DNA of 64,000 nt from Apteryx mantelli (lineage: Eukaryota; Chordata; Aves; Apterygiformes; Apterygidae). Location: positions 85,864,007 to 85,928,006 of the forward strand of contig NC_089978.1 of NCBI RefSeq assembly GCF_036417845.1. Reading direction: 5' to 3'. Positions within the stretch are counted from its first letter, which is position 1; each line of letters begins with the position of its first letter. The translations under genes were made by a program, and so were the position numbers. The notes below the pieces were generated by a model. The model ran no database searches, was not told the DNA's origin, and saw only the letters and a program-made list of their open reading frames with translations. Below, one piece after another: positions 25,072-35,600 of this stretch.

Positions 25072-25576
25072 CAAACCCTAATAATCTGTTGCAGGCTTAT
25101 TTGAAAGGCAGAAGTGTCCAAGAGGGAAACACTGCAACTTTCTTCATGTATTCAAAAATCCAAACAATGAGTTCTGGGAGGCCAATAGAGACATACGTAT
25201 TTCTCCTGAGCGGACTAATCAGTTGTCTAAAAACTCTGAAAGGAGAAACAGAACAAGCCATCGTGATGACTATTACAGCCGGTCGAGGAGAAGGGGCAGC
25301 CCTAGCCCAGAACATTCTTACCGGAGAAATGGAGAATCTGAGAGAAAAAAGAATAGCCGCAAAAACAAGAAAAGACGCCGGTCTGGCAGGTCAAGAAGTC
25401 GAGAAAGAAGGAGATCCCACAGCAGAGGGAGAAAGAGGAGAGGCCGTAGTCGCAGCAGAAGTCATAGTCGAACACGCAGTAAGAGCAGAAGTCGGAGTTC
25501 TTCTCGATCCAGGAGTAGGGGTAAAAAGAGATCAAGCAGCAGAGGAAAAAATAGTGAAACTCCTAAAACAAAATGA
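11764..25576 (+). CDS. ZRSR2: ZRSR2, U2AF1-related 3' splice-site factor (10 of 11 coding exons found)
   Basis: ZRSR2 (Urp) contacts the 3' splice site AG, mainly of U12-type introns, within the minor spliceosome in the nucleus. Coding exons: 11764-11810, 13482-13561, 13721-13817, 15480-15588, 15933-16019, [exon 6 not seen], 18457-18571, 21481-21694, 24058-24113, 24291-24400, 25095-25576. Exons 1-5 give residues 1-140, a charged helical region with a Glu-rich block at 53-69. Next come a CCCH zinc finger (C-X8-C-X5-C-X3-H, exons 7-8), a U2AF-homology RRM (exons 8-10), a second CCCH finger (C-X7-C-X5-C-X3-H, exons 10-11) and an Arg/Ser tail (exon 11). The seen coding sequence plus a 12-15 codon exon 6 would give about 480 residues, against 482 in human. 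Two defects: exon 6 probably falls in the N gap, and exon 7 seems to lack one base. The neighbours fit Xp22.2 synteny. Confidence 0.93.
11811..13481. other. ZRSR2 intron 1
   Basis: The first 600 bases belong to the CpG island, and the rest is unremarkable. The overlapping long open frames at 11819-12414 on the plus strand and on the minus strand reflect GC content. I see no second gene here. Confidence 0.6.
13482..13561 (+). CDS. ZRSR2: ZRSR2 coding exon 2
   Basis: Follows a tcttcag acceptor and ends at a gtaagc donor. It encodes (S)[18 protein letters not shown] and then ALAKLRDS, closely matching the human [19 protein letters not shown] segment. It ends with one base of a split codon. Confidence 0.93.
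13721..13817 (+). CDS. ZRSR2: ZRSR2 coding exon 3 (Glu-rich)
   Basis: Acceptor ttaatctcag, donor gtaaaa. It encodes residues 43-75, including Glu6-Leu-Glu10 (residues 53-69) made mostly of GAA codons in a near-pure triplet run. The acidic block occupies the place of the shorter mixed acidic segment in human ZRSR2, so its length may vary by repeat slippage. Confidence 0.88.
14090..15442 (+). mobile_element. CR1 LINE, 5'-truncated, in ZRSR2 intron 3
   Basis: A CR1 non-LTR retrotransposon in the sense orientation of ZRSR2. It starts inside ORF2 near 'tccctgaaaaggtgatggag', and ends in the CR1 3' UTR 'ggtcccttccaacctcagcg' followed by the short 'attctgtg' repeats at about 15426-15442. 5' truncation is normal for CR1 copies. 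The sequence is close to the consensus I remember, so the insertion is fairly young, but in-frame stops (14221-14223, 14998-15000, 15187-15189 and others) show it is dead. Exact 5' edge uncertain by some tens of bases. Confidence 0.93.
14251..15000 (+). pseudogene. CR1 reverse transcriptase fragment
   Basis: A 249-codon open frame within the CR1 copy. It shows RT motif A ([14 protein letters not shown]), motif B ([13 protein letters not shown]) and motif C FADDTKL, in which FADD is the catalytic pair of Asp. The endonuclease and N-terminal RT parts are missing. A stop in frame just upstream (14221-14223, where the family usually has a sense codon) and one at its end cut it from the rest of ORF2. 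It is a relic, not a host gene. Confidence 0.9.
15480..15588 (+). CDS. ZRSR2: ZRSR2 coding exon 4
   Basis: Acceptor ttggcag, donor gtgatg (a weak donor without A at +3 to G at +5). It encodes [19 protein letters not shown] followed by [18 protein letters not shown], matching the human RQRLHEEWLLREQKAQEEF region. It starts only about 40 bp after the end of the CR1 insertion. Confidence 0.93.
15933..16019 (+). CDS. ZRSR2: ZRSR2 coding exon 5
   Basis: Acceptor gtcctaaag, donor gtgatt. It encodes 29 residues beginning [20 protein letters not shown] and ending KRERE, which matches human RKLKEQWEEQQRKEREEEEQ in position. It begins and ends on codon boundaries. Confidence 0.88.
16020..18456. other. 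ZRSR2 introns 5 and 6 around the gap
   Basis: AT-rich intron sequence interrupted by the 200-N gap. It includes a short (TTG)n run at about 17868-17884. I recognise no exon, repeat or RNA gene here. The small open frames (for example 16692-16907 and 18161-18349) resemble nothing I know. Confidence 0.6.
17080..17279. other. Assembly gap (200 N), likely holding ZRSR2 exon 6
   Basis: Exactly 200 unknown bases, which may be a placeholder size. In human ZRSR2 a short stretch (EEALQKMLDQAENE) lies between the segments encoded here by exons 5 and 7. I found no match between 16020 and 17079 or between 17280 and 18456, so this small exon is probably inside the gap. Confidence 0.8.
18457..18571 (+). 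CDS. ZRSR2: ZRSR2 coding exon 7, with apparent 1-bp deletion
   Basis: Acceptor tttttttacag, donor gtaatc. The first six codons read LENGIT, as in human LENGTT. The expected W-H/Q-N-P-E-P-P then follows only if one base is restored near 18476 ('acctgcataac' where 'acctggcataac' is expected). After that point the other frame gives [20 protein letters not shown] and then [10 protein letters not shown], which is clearly ZRSR2 and contains the first three Cys of zinc finger 1 (the third at the exon 8 start). As given, the exon is 115 nt where 116 is expected. Either a base was lost in assembly or the allele is broken. A different exon 6 phase could also restore the frame. Confidence 0.85.
19002..19018 (+). 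repeat. C17 homopolymer
   Basis: Seventeen consecutive C bases in ZRSR2 intron 7, following a GAA-rich stretch. Confidence 0.9.
19190..19560 (+). repeat. Ancient CR1-like relic in ZRSR2 intron 7
   Basis: The segment 'cttgttgccacaagatgtgg' followed by 'tggaggccaaaagt' and 'ggttcatggagttcatc' follows the order of the last coding part of CR1-type elements that lies upstream of their 3' tail. The preceding 200 bp (around 'gatgatcagagataaggaac' and 'atgatggaggatggatgtgg') fits the same element at low identity. It is highly diverged, so it is an old insertion. Confidence 0.55.
20570..20735 (+). repeat. Probable ancient CR1-like 3' tail relic
   Basis: The pieces 'gggaagaaatttcctatccc', 'taatagcccatttcaggacc', 'tttgccactgctagataaga' and 'gtagactagtctggctgttg' occur in the order expected of an old CR1-type tail that ends '...actagatggaccattggtctg'. 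It may belong to the same element as the 19190-19560 relic or to a second copy. Identification is from memory of the consensus. Confidence 0.4.
21481..21694 (+). CDS. ZRSR2: ZRSR2 coding exon 8 (zinc finger 1 end, RRM start)
   Basis: Acceptor atatccag, donor gtatgc. It encodes 71 residues from [20 protein letters not shown] through [20 protein letters not shown] to NVGKVVQFK. It supplies the last Cys and His of zinc finger 1 and the first half of the U2AF-homology RRM. Identity to human ZRSR2 is high throughout. Confidence 0.96.
21695..24057. other. ZRSR2 intron 8
   Basis: A 2.4-kb intron in which I recognise no exon, repeat or RNA gene. The open frames at 22219-22581 (minus), 23209-23409 (plus) and 23276-23497 (minus) resemble no known protein. 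Confidence 0.6.
24058..24113 (+). CDS. ZRSR2: ZRSR2 coding exon 9 (RRM)
   Basis: Acceptor ccctttag, donor gtaagt. It encodes [18 protein letters not shown] plus two bases of a Thr codon. This is the RNP1-like strand region of the U2AF-homology RRM, and human has [18 protein letters not shown]. Confidence 0.95.
24291..24400 (+). CDS. ZRSR2: ZRSR2 coding exon 10 (RRM end, zinc finger 2 start)
   Basis: Acceptor ctttgcaaag, donor gtgagt. It encodes (T)[18 protein letters not shown] then [18 protein letters not shown] and one base of Gly, closing the RRM and giving the first Cys of the second CCCH finger. Confidence 0.95.
25044..25070 (+). repeat. A27 homopolymer upstream of ZRSR2 exon 11
   Basis: Twenty-seven consecutive A bases, ending 24 bases before the exon 11 acceptor. 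The branch point could be 'ccctaataat' at about 25077-25086. A T-rich stretch ending in 'gacag' (25035-25039) just upstream looks like a better acceptor, but its use would put the frame to a stop soon after. Confidence 0.9.
25095..25576 (+). CDS. ZRSR2: ZRSR2 coding exon 11 (zinc finger 2, RS domain, stop)
   Basis: Begins after ataatctgttgcag. It encodes [20 protein letters not shown], completing zinc finger 2 (C-X7-C-X5-C-X3-H with the exon 10 Cys), then [20 protein letters not shown] and an Arg/Ser-rich tail with many RS/SR pairs from about 25330 to the stop TGA at 25574-25576. The tail matches the human RS domain in kind but is shorter. The acceptor is odd: a 27-base A run (25044-25070) takes the place of a long pyrimidine tract. 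Confidence 0.95.
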
Positions 25577-25663
25577 GAATTACTTTTAGAAATTGCTCAT
25601 TGATCAAACTTAGAGCTGACAAAGAAATCTTTCCAATAGGGCACCAGATATATTTGAGTTACA

Positions 25664-25707
25664 AATAAAGTGTTCTTGCACATTAAAATCAGTTTCTTCC
25701 TAATAAA
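25664..25707 (+). terminator. ZRSR2 poly(A) signals
   Basis: Three hexamers follow the ZRSR2 stop: AATAAA at 25664-25669, ATTAAA at 25682-25687 and AATAAA at 25702-25707. Together they imply a short 3' UTR of roughly 110-150 bases. Which one is used cannot be told. Confidence 0.7.
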
Positions 25708-25710
25708 GGA

Positions 25711-28700
25711 ACCTAGTTTATTGTGTGCTAAGCTTCAGAAAATTAAAAGTTTAAGTCCTATTAAGGTGTGAATGTCAAGTACTCTAGCTACTCTGTCCCT
25801 CTGAACTACTGCAACATCTGGATGCATACTGAGTACAAAATAGAAAGAGAAGTAAAGCTTATTTGGTATATGCTTATTTCTGTGTTATGTGTGTGTTAAG
25901 TGTTCACTGTCCCCATAAGGAGTTAGTTCAGAACAGCCAGTGTGCTGTAAATTCTCACCATAGCATACTGCAAATTGAAGTCTGTAAAAGACAGCCATAT
26001 ATATTTACCATATGTTTATGGGAAATCTGGTTCTAGACAAAGTAAATATAATCATGTTATGAGCTGGAGAAAAGGGATGTAAAGCTCCAGCACAGAAGAA
26101 ACTTCACTGTTTTATTGTACAGTACTTGCCCGGTAGGAGCTTTGTGGTCGCAATTGTTGGATTATTCTCTCTCACATGACTGACCTGCTGAGCTAACTGC
26201 CTGTAAGGATCGCAGTACACCAAAGTTAAGTAGGAAGTACACAGAAGAACAATCATTTTATTCAGTACCTTAATCCCCAAGTAAGAATGGAGACCACACA
26301 CTTGTAATCCTGGAGTGAAAACAGAAAATACTCCGTGTTGCATAGCATTTGTTGTTGAAAACAACCTGCCTAACTTATGATGCAGTAGTAGGAAAAAGTG
26401 TAAATCCGGTAACTGAAGATGCAGATGTAGTAGTAAAGGCTAAAGATGATTGCAAAGATCTTGCAGAGTGGCTAAAGAAACTGAAGGATTTATACCTGAA
26501 ATAATACTTCAGTTTTTGTGGGAGGAGGACTTGGTTGAAGTGTTTTTTAGGCTTATTTTATGTACAAGTTCAGGCACCCTACTGCCTAGCTTCCCTACAG
26601 TCAAGGTGGAGAGTAGGGTGCATAACAATGAAGTTATCAGGTCAAAACTTTTTTGAAATGACAGCTATATTAGCAAAGTAACTGCAATTAGCAAAGTCCT
26701 TATAAAATAAATATTTCTTCAGTTTTGAATGAAAGATTTGTGCTGTTAAATGAACTGTACTTCACACTGCTTAACTTCAGGTATTTAACTTAGGCACCTA
26801 GGTGTCTTTATGTATTCAGAGAGAGAAGTGAGTATCTCCAAAAAGAGTTCATGGCACTTAAGGTGCAGGTGCTCTGAACTGTCTGCAGAGGAACCTCCCT
26901 CTCTTCAGCCTCTCCAAAGAACTTTAGGGTACCGCTGAGACCACCTAAGTTAGAAGCCTAAAGGAGACAGGAAATACTCCCAAATAGGTATTTGTTATGA
27001 CTTCAACAACATAGCATAAATTCCAGTAGAAAATCTGGATATCCAAACTTTACTATAGCATTCCTCACAGCAAGAACTTTTTTCTCCCAGGATAGATAGT
27101 GAACATTTGCTTCTGGATATATAAATATATAAATATATTTTTGCTTTTCTAAATGCATACTGCACCTAGCATGCTGATTATACATTTTCCTTCTTTCATG
27201 TGTAACTGTTGTCCAATATGGAGTAATACAACAGAAGTGCTATATATTGATGTTCAGTTCAAACCTGACTTTCACTATATATTGTCATAACTGTAGGCAG
27301 AATTGTAGCTTAGTTAATTTGATTAAATGTTTTAGTTATTAACAGATGTAGGAATTGTAATTTAATAGCATAACTTTTGAAATAATGTAACTTCATTTGA
27401 AAGGCATATTTCGAAGGATAGACAGCACTAAGTTTTAAATTATATTTAAAAAATTTGTGAAAACCAGTTTCTCATACTGTATCTTTTTTGACTAGACCTT
27501 AAGGACAGATTTTCCCCAGGGTTTCTGTTTTTGCCTAGATGCTCACATGTCTAGTTGGGGTACTTAATGCAGAATGTGGCAAACTCAGGTTCAATTCCCT
27601 GAAGTAGAATTGAACTGGTATTTCCTACCTGCTGAGACACATCGCCAACAGGCTAATAAGGTATTGATTTCACTGGTGCTGCCTTGCTTCCCATAACTAA
27701 TATTCTGGCAAACTAGCCTGCTGGTTGCGGCTTTCAGGTAGAAGATGTAATATATACTGTTGCAAAGTGAAAGAGCCCTACTGCAGCATGTTGTATATCC
27801 TCTTGTGTCATGCAGCAGGCTATTGCCAAGCACTGAGGGAAATTAATCACCAAGATAAGACAGAAGTGAAACGGGTGAAGGGATGCTTATTTACAAAATT
27901 CTGTTACAAGTCAGGTGCAATGAGCATAGCGAGCCTCGGGGATTAGACACCAAGTGCCACTAAGACCCATGTGAGAATTCCATAGGTAATTAGGCTCATT
28001 CCCACAGTTTTGTAATGGGATCTGGGACGCTGAGCTGCTGTATTTTTTTGGGGGGGTTAAATCTTATAATAGAAAAGCTTGCTCAGAGATGCATGTAAAA
28101 AATTAAAATATACTTTATTTCTGTTACTATAATGGCTGAGGCTTCAGCTTTTTAACTTGAGATCTGGATCCAAAATTACTGGCTATACCCATGCAGTGTA
28201 GGATTGGTAGTTGTAATTATAATTCACTTTCACGTGCAGTCTGTTTAATACACAGAAATTGAGTGCTGTAGATCTAACACTTCGTTTGCATTTGTTAGCA
28301 TGAAACCTGGAATTCAACCAGTTTTCTAACTTCAAAGTTCATATATTTCAGTATTGTTTCCCTATGTCATAATAAGCTTAAGTAGCGAGTCATATGCATG
28401 GTTTTGTGTTTCCTTATTAGCTGAGCTATTTATTCTGAAGAGACAAAGAGACTACAAGTTCTTAAATGTTAAGCTTAATTCTTTTTTCCAAAGGGGAAAA
28501 GCCCCAGAAGAACACAGAAAGGATTTAAATTTGCAAGGAATAGCTTGTTCGCACTGTGGGTTATTCTGCGTAAACAGACCTTACAAATTGAATTGGCCAA
28601 GTTTATTTTTCTCAATGACTGCTTAAAGCAGTGGCTTTCAAAAAAATTGGGTTTTTTGGGTTTTTTTTTTTTTTTGGATCACAAGTTCTGCAGAGTCAGA

Positions 28701-30640
28701 GGATCACTTAGGTGCTTCAGGTTGATTGCGAAGGCAGGTATTGATAGAGCTGCAAGAAGCTGGTTGGGGCAGCAATGGGGCACTTAGCAACAGGGCCTGC
28801 AGGCCAGACAATTATGACTAGACATTCCCGAAAGGCAGCATCAGAAGGGAAAGCAGAAGCTGTTCGTCCCTTTCTCCTGTGGAAGGTACAATGTGTGCTC
28901 AAGCCTGACAGTAGGATAGCAGTTTTCCAAAAGCAGAAGGGAAATAAAAGACAGCATGGTAGGCCCTGCTGTAACTACACCATACTGCATAAGCACAGAA
29001 GTGTTACTGCCTTGCAGTGTTTAGGCAGCAGGGACAGGCTTACACCCCAACAGCAGCATTGCCCTTGAGTTCAGGCTGGAGACTGCTTCCATGGGATTTC
29101 CCCTTCCCCAGTGCCAGCTGTGCCTGCCCAGAGCAGCTGGCTGCCCTCACACCTGTGGCAGAAGGGTTAGCCCATGTTCACCTGCTGAATGCAAGACTGA
29201 CTTACTGAGAGGAAGCAAGCACACATGAAAAGGCCTTTCCTCTGCTTATACAGGGAGACAGTCTGAAAACACATCCTGAATAACTTTCCAGCTTTATCTC
29301 CTTCAATAGGAAGTCTTTCTCAGATTTAGTTTTACATTACCACATTCAGTGTATCAGAAATCACCCCGTAGTTTAACAGTAAAAAAAACCTGTACCAGTA
29401 GCATCATTCTTGGGGGCACTATTTTTCAAAAGAAATACAAGAGCCTGCTATACTGGTTCCTGTCCTGGATCAGCAGTTCTTACAAAATGTGAAAGTCTGT
29501 GCTAGTTAGTAACTTTAAAACTTAATTTACTTTCTTACATTATTTAAAGAGTGCAGCTGATTTTGCTTTCACTGTAAGTCTGTGATTTCTTTGCAATTAA
29601 AAGGAAAGAAGTCCCCTATTTTTCCACATACCCTTCTGTTCAGTACTGATGTATCAGTTAGCTGGATGCAATATCCATCTCTGATATACAAAAAAATTTG
29701 GAAATGACATTGAGAAATTACAGTTCAATAAACTATGAGACTGATTAGAAAGCAGCTGTTACAAGTATAACCCATTGAGCACAGTAATCTAACAAAGCAG
29801 CCCTAGGGTGACCATCATCACACCATTAAGAACTCAAAAGGAACAGCAGATATTTAGGAATCACAGAATCACTGAGGTTGGAAGGGACCTCTGGAGATCA
29901 TCTAGTCCAACCCCCCTGCTCAAGCAGGGTCACCTAGAGAGGAAGGGCCTCTTCAACTTAGCAAGGACTGTAAGAGTCAACGATGAAGCTGAAGACACTC
30001 AAAACAATCACTTAACAATCTAGAAATTGTAATGGATTCTTTAATTTCTGAGGGACGGGGGTTCAGGTAAGATAGGAAAATTAAGCAACAAAATTTTAAT
30101 TTCCCATTAGATTCAAGATATGCCCTAAGATGGTAAATTTTCCCTATGCTTTTGCTGATAATGTGTTCAGTTCAGTTCTTTTGGAAAGTGTGAGAACAGA
30201 TTCATCAGAGAAATTTTTGGTTGAAGCTAGGATTGTGAATGTTGCATTGACTTGTTCATAATTCCATGTAAGGAACTGAATATCGAGTTTGTATTATCCA
30301 GAAAACACTCAGTCAACACATGGTTTAATTTTGAAATGAACTGGCACTACCACATCAATTAAACATCTACTTTGATAAATTTCATGTTTAATGTGATAAG
30401 CCCTCCAAAAACTTGCTAATTTATTGCTTTCTGTAGAATTTAAATGGATGTAAATAACTAATCTTGGACACAGTATATTCGCACATTTTTTTAATAAAGT
30501 GCTCAAGAGCAGGTTAAGCACTAATAAAATTTCCCTCTGTTTTTTTAAGCTAGCACTGCGTAGCCTTTTCTTTCCTCTACCAAAAAAAAAGAAATCAAAA
30601 TTAATCGCATATAGACACAAAGCAATGGTGTAAAAATGGA
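25711..30640. other. Intergenic region between convergent ZRSR2 and AP1S2 3' ends
   Basis: About 4.9 kb of AT-rich sequence. One short CR1 tail (29861-29938) is recognisable. Open frames such as 28354-28626, 28775-29068 and 27591-27833 resemble no protein family I know. No RNA gene seen. Confidence 0.6.
29861..29938 (-). repeat. Short CR1 3' end, antisense
   Basis: The plus strand reads 'aatcacagaatcactgaggt' then 'ggaagggacctctggagatc' and 'caagcagggtcacctagag'. This is the reverse complement of the end of the CR1 copy at 15350-15440, nearly base for base. Only about 78 bp remain, so this is a severely truncated insertion of the same or a close subfamily. Confidence 0.92.
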
Positions 30641-32682
30641 CATTTATTATGACTAAACTAATGTGATAGTAAGACGGAGGTCAAACAACTTATTTGTCAC
30701 AATCACGACAAAGCTTAATCCAGCCAAGCACATACAAGTGACACGTAAACTTTAAAAACATGTTTAATACATATAAAATTGCTTCAGATTTTACTTAATT
30801 TAAGGTAATTTAACCACTTCGGTATCACACATAGGGTCATTCTAATACCACTTGAAGCTCACCTGTCCCTGCACATTGTACACTGATGAAATGCAAAACA
30901 CTGCTTTTGTGTACCTTAGGTTAAACATGGTCTCTAGCAATCAGGTAGGTTTAAATCCCCAGAATGGCATGGCCAGACCTGAAAACTGTAAAGCTGCAAG
31001 TTCGCAAGCCCTACCCTGGCACTGCCTCAGACATGTACCGCCCCAGCCCGGCTCAGGCCCCCACAGCCTGGCCTCCGCCTTGTCCCTTATGCTGCCACAA
31101 GCATTTATACTGTGATCTGGATCAGGGAACTGCTAAGTGTTAACATTAACCCTTTTTTGCTGGGTTAATTTTAACCTAGGTCAAATTTACAGTCTACCTC
31201 TCCAGATGGCTGTATAAATAAGCTTGTGCTAGCAGGGCATGATTGCTTCCAGCAACAATGCCAAAGTTAAGTTTTGTGAATATATGACCTACGTATGTGA
31301 CACTATGCACTACAGTGAACAAGCCAAAACATTGACTTCCACAGTGAAATTACTGGGAGGAGGGAGGGGAAGAGAGGGAAGCAAATCCTTACACTGTAGG
31401 GGACCACACGTACACACAGCAGAACTTTGCTACCCCAAAGTGTGGCACTACCTTCTCAAAACTGAAAAGCACACATTACTGAAGTCTCCTTAAGTGAAAA
31501 TATTTTCAGTGAATAATTACTGAAAGCCTGCTAGAAGTGTCAAAATATTACTTAATACAACTTTGCCCAATCTGCAGTTTAAGAGTCTAGTATACAAACC
31601 TAATTTTTTTTTTTAAAAAGTTCTCACTATAGTTAGTTGTACGGTACACCAAGTGGTAGTTTCATAAGGTATGCATCACCTGTGTATAAGATACAAGTAA
31701 TGAAAAGTAGTCAAAATGAAGCTGATCACTTAGTGTTTTTTTTAAAGGTGCTCATACAGCCATTAAAGCACAACTATAAAACAACAATAAATACAAATCA
31801 ATTTCTAGACTCTGAAAAACATGAGAAGTCCCTTTTGTAAAGCTCCCTCTTTTCCATGATCAAAATTATCCCATTTTCATTATGCACCCCTCCATTCAGT
31901 TAGAAAGGCTAGTTCCCTTTTTCTGTTTATGTATGTTCAGAGTAAGCTAATATCAGATTTAAAAAGAGTTTCCTTATTTGAAAGGATACTATTTTTTACC
32001 AGACGCCTCCCCTTTATCATATAGTAACTCGCATGGTTTTACTCAAGATGATTACACTGAAAAACACTTTAATTTCTCATGAATGATCAGTTTGCAGTTT
32101 TCTTTCCAAAAGCGATATCACCTTAACAGTTTTTACCAGTTTGACAAGCAGACCCTAACAGGATTCTTTGGTATAATGACAAATTCAGTAGTAAACAGTC
32201 ATTTCCAATCTTTATGTATCAACTGAAATAAAAGCAGAATTATCACAAGTGTTGACTTAAAATGTAGATGAACAGAAGTCTTTGGTTGCATAAAACAAGT
32301 TTTACACTGCAACATTTTGAATTTTAAAGTTATTCATGTAGTCTCTTTTCATTTAGATATGCTATGTCATGATGCATTTAGTTCCTGAAGTCATTTGCTT
32401 ATAAAAAACAGTACACTTATTGAAGTCAAATGCAATCATCCTATAAATGCAGTGAAAAGAGATGTTTAATTAATTTAATTCTAATTCCCTTTTGTTTATG
32501 ATTTTTGGACTTTAATTTGTTCCCTTTTCAAAGAAGCATTTTTCTTGTAGGCCTGAATGAAGCAGCTTAGCAAAACAGTAATACTGACAAACAGCATCTT
32601 ACATCATTAGCTAAACATTACAATGAAGGCAGTGAACATTTACAGTATGAAACACTGAGATGTCATCAGCTGACGAGAAGAT
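30640..32682 (-). other. Probable AP1S2 3' UTR
   Basis: AT-rich sequence after the AP1S2 stop. A minus-strand AATAAA (30648-30643) could end the transcript, giving a 3' UTR of about 2 kb; other AT-rich hexamers occur earlier. The end is inferred from this signal only. No coding exon seen. Confidence 0.5.
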
Positions 32683-35600
32683 CTATGTCAATCCAATTTC
32701 TTCAAGTACACTACGTGGGGTCTCTGCTTCCTGTGGAGGGAAGATTTGAGACAGTGGTAAATGGATCCTGTGCTCCTACTGAACAGTATCATACATGAGA
32801 GTTAGTACGGAAGACGCTTAATTAAAAATGAGAAGCCAAAAATATGAAAATATAAAAGCACTGCAGTTTGCAAACATGGTATTAGCTGCACTTTTCAAAG
32901 AGCTGTTAATTAGATTGTCATGGTTCACAGGAATAGCTGGTAAATTTTATTGCCTTTAAGCATAATAAAAAGAAAGCAATTCAGATGTACCAGCAGGGAG
33001 CAAATCACAACCAGTAATAGAGGCATGAATTGGGGAGGGAAGGGGAAGCATCTTGCAATAGAGTCAGTTAGTGCTTTTTTGATAATTTGTTTCACGGGTC
33101 TCAAAAATCTGCTAGGAATGAGTAAGTGGATAAACGGAATGACTGATGCAACTTAGATACAGTATCCCTTAAACTCTTTATAAAACCTAGATTTTGTACA
33201 ATGGTGCTTGTTTAATTCATAAAACCAGATCAAGGTACCTTTGTATATCTGATGTCAATAAACTGACAACTACAGAAGTTGAAGAACTGTGAGAATTAGG
33301 AGTGTATTATTCTACACCAGCATATAGTTCAAGGTTAATTCTAGCCTTAAAATAAAAGCTTTGTTTAGATTCAGAGCAAGTAGTTTTATACAAAACTCCA
33401 AAGGGTTATTACCAGTTTTGTATTTATTATTCCTAGAGCATATGAAAAAATATAGTCTGATTAGAAAGATTAAGCTGCCCATTTCCATAATTATTAGCAA
33501 TATCATAACAAATAAAAGGGATACTGTGTCCTTATGGAAACATAAGCCGTTTTAGCATCCAGAGTATGAATAAACTTACTTTAGCATCCTAAAACAAGAC
33601 ATGTCATGAAGCAGGAAAAAGCCAGATAACAATTAAAGCAGCAAACAATATTTTTCAACTGCTTTCTAAATATTGCTCTTTTTAAAAAAAAGCTAATTTG
33701 TCAGTAAATCACATACTTAAAAGCCTTAAATCTTGCAAATAAGATCAGAACATCAGATTGTCTCTATCAACCTTCACTTAGGTAGCACAGAGTGATCAAG
33801 TTTACAATCTTCATTCAATTCAATTCATGTGTAAGATGATTCAATGTTAAAAGAAAAAAAATATTTTAAAGGTAACTTCATTTTAAAGTATGTCAGTACT
33901 TGGAAAAGGCCAGTGCTGAGCAGCTTGAGATTAACATTGGCTTCCAAAATCCATCAGCAAATAAGAAATTTCAAGAAAAGGCAAGTTAACAACTGGAAAC
34001 AAGATACTGGATGTATTAAGAATGTGGTGCTTTCTCACTGATGCAATATTTATATATTCTTAGAACTGCAGTGACCTTGATAACATAAAACAGTATGGCA
34101 GGCATTAATGTGTATTTTAACATATCACTCAATAGGTACCACTGCTTGAAGAGGGACTAGAGTTTTTAATATAACCTGTAGTATTCTCAGATGACTTAGC
34201 TGCATTCATTTTAGATGATATGCTTCTCCTGCATCCACTAACTGTAAGCATCTTCTGTAGAAAATCCTACAATCTTTAGCCAACTATAGTAACAGAACGC
34301 AGTTATAAAACAAATGGAATACAACTTCTCAAAAATTTTAGGGTCTTGAAAATATTTGTAATAAAACACAACTTTTCAAAGTTTTAAATTGATTAGATAG
34401 CAATGAACATTTACAGTTACTCAGTGGTGAAATCAGATATTTGCTAAGTTACCTGAAAAAAAAAAATGTTGTTCAGTAAATATATGACATTCGTATGAAT
34501 ATATGAAGAAATACCAAGGATTTCTGCTACTATCTTCAGAGCAGTTTACTATTATTATTGTCTCCACTGCCTATTCAAAGTTGCAACCAGATATATCGCT
34601 CAAATCAAGATGAAGTTTTATCAAATAAATCAAAGACATTGGCTGACAATGAGTTTAAAGCAACGTATTTCAAGGACATTGGCTACTTGTCTATAGGTAG
34701 ACCTCACCAGTAAAACAGTAAAACTCAATAATAAGATTTTAATTTTCTAGTACTACAGCAGTAATCTTGAGCAGATATGCCTTCTTGCGTGCATTTTGAC
34801 AACATATTCTCAAAAGGAGCACCTAAAAACTAAAGTGTTTTACTAGAATAATTTAATCAATTATGACTTTTAAGAAAAACAGAATAAATATTATGTTTTG
34901 TTCATGTTATTTGTTTTAGGAAGTGCCAAACACATTTTATCCAATTGTTACAGAATACATTTTGCAATATTATACACTACCTGCAGTTCAGAATCACCCA
35001 AGGCAAACAATGCAAATTTGAAATATATCAGAACACAGATGAGGAAAAAAGCCATTCACATGAGACAAAAGTGCATGCAATACTTTATTTCAAACATGCC
35101 AGGAAAGCTAATTCATTACCTAGTCATTTAGAAGCAAGCAGCTGTATACAGATAACAAGAAAAACAGCATCTCATTACAGCTCAATGCACAGCATTTTAA
35201 GCCAACAGGCATGAAATAATGCAGGCTAAAGCAGCATTACCCAGACATTCACAAACATTGTTAATGTCTTACAAACAAAGAAGCAACCTTGGAAATGGAA
35301 CACCACTCCTATGATCTTGTTTTCTACAAGATTTCAGAATGCTGCAGGTCTAATCCAAACATCCCACCCCCTAAATCTCCCATTTTTATGTCAGTTTAAC
35401 ATTTGAAAGGTAGTGCATTACCACATATACAATACGGAACTAGTTGTTTGCAGTTAGTTTCAATAACCAGCTCCTTGATAATTACACAATTTTCAAAAAG
35501 TGAGTCAGTTTTAGGTAACAAAGTATTCACTTCTATTAGGCAAAGAGAGGATGCAATACATGCCCTCTCACTCTGCCTACACCCCTGATAAGTACCTTTC

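Noticed and set aside
25035-25094. An upstream acceptor (AG at 25038-25039) for ZRSR2 exon 11
   Set aside because: It has a better T-rich tract, but its use would give a poly-Lys run and an early stop. Starting at 25095 keeps the zinc finger 2 frame exactly.
11764-25576. U12-type introns inside ZRSR2, which would suggest self-regulation by the minor spliceosome
   Set aside because: None of the nine visible donors (gtgagg, gtaagc, gtaaaa, gtgatg, gtgatt, gtaatc, gtatgc, gtaagt, gtgagt) fits the U12 donor ATATCCTT or GTATCCTT.
25014-25589. A 191-codon plus-strand frame over ZRSR2 exon 11
   Set aside because: It is a different frame of the same exon. The real frame encodes the second zinc finger and the RS domain and stops at 25576.
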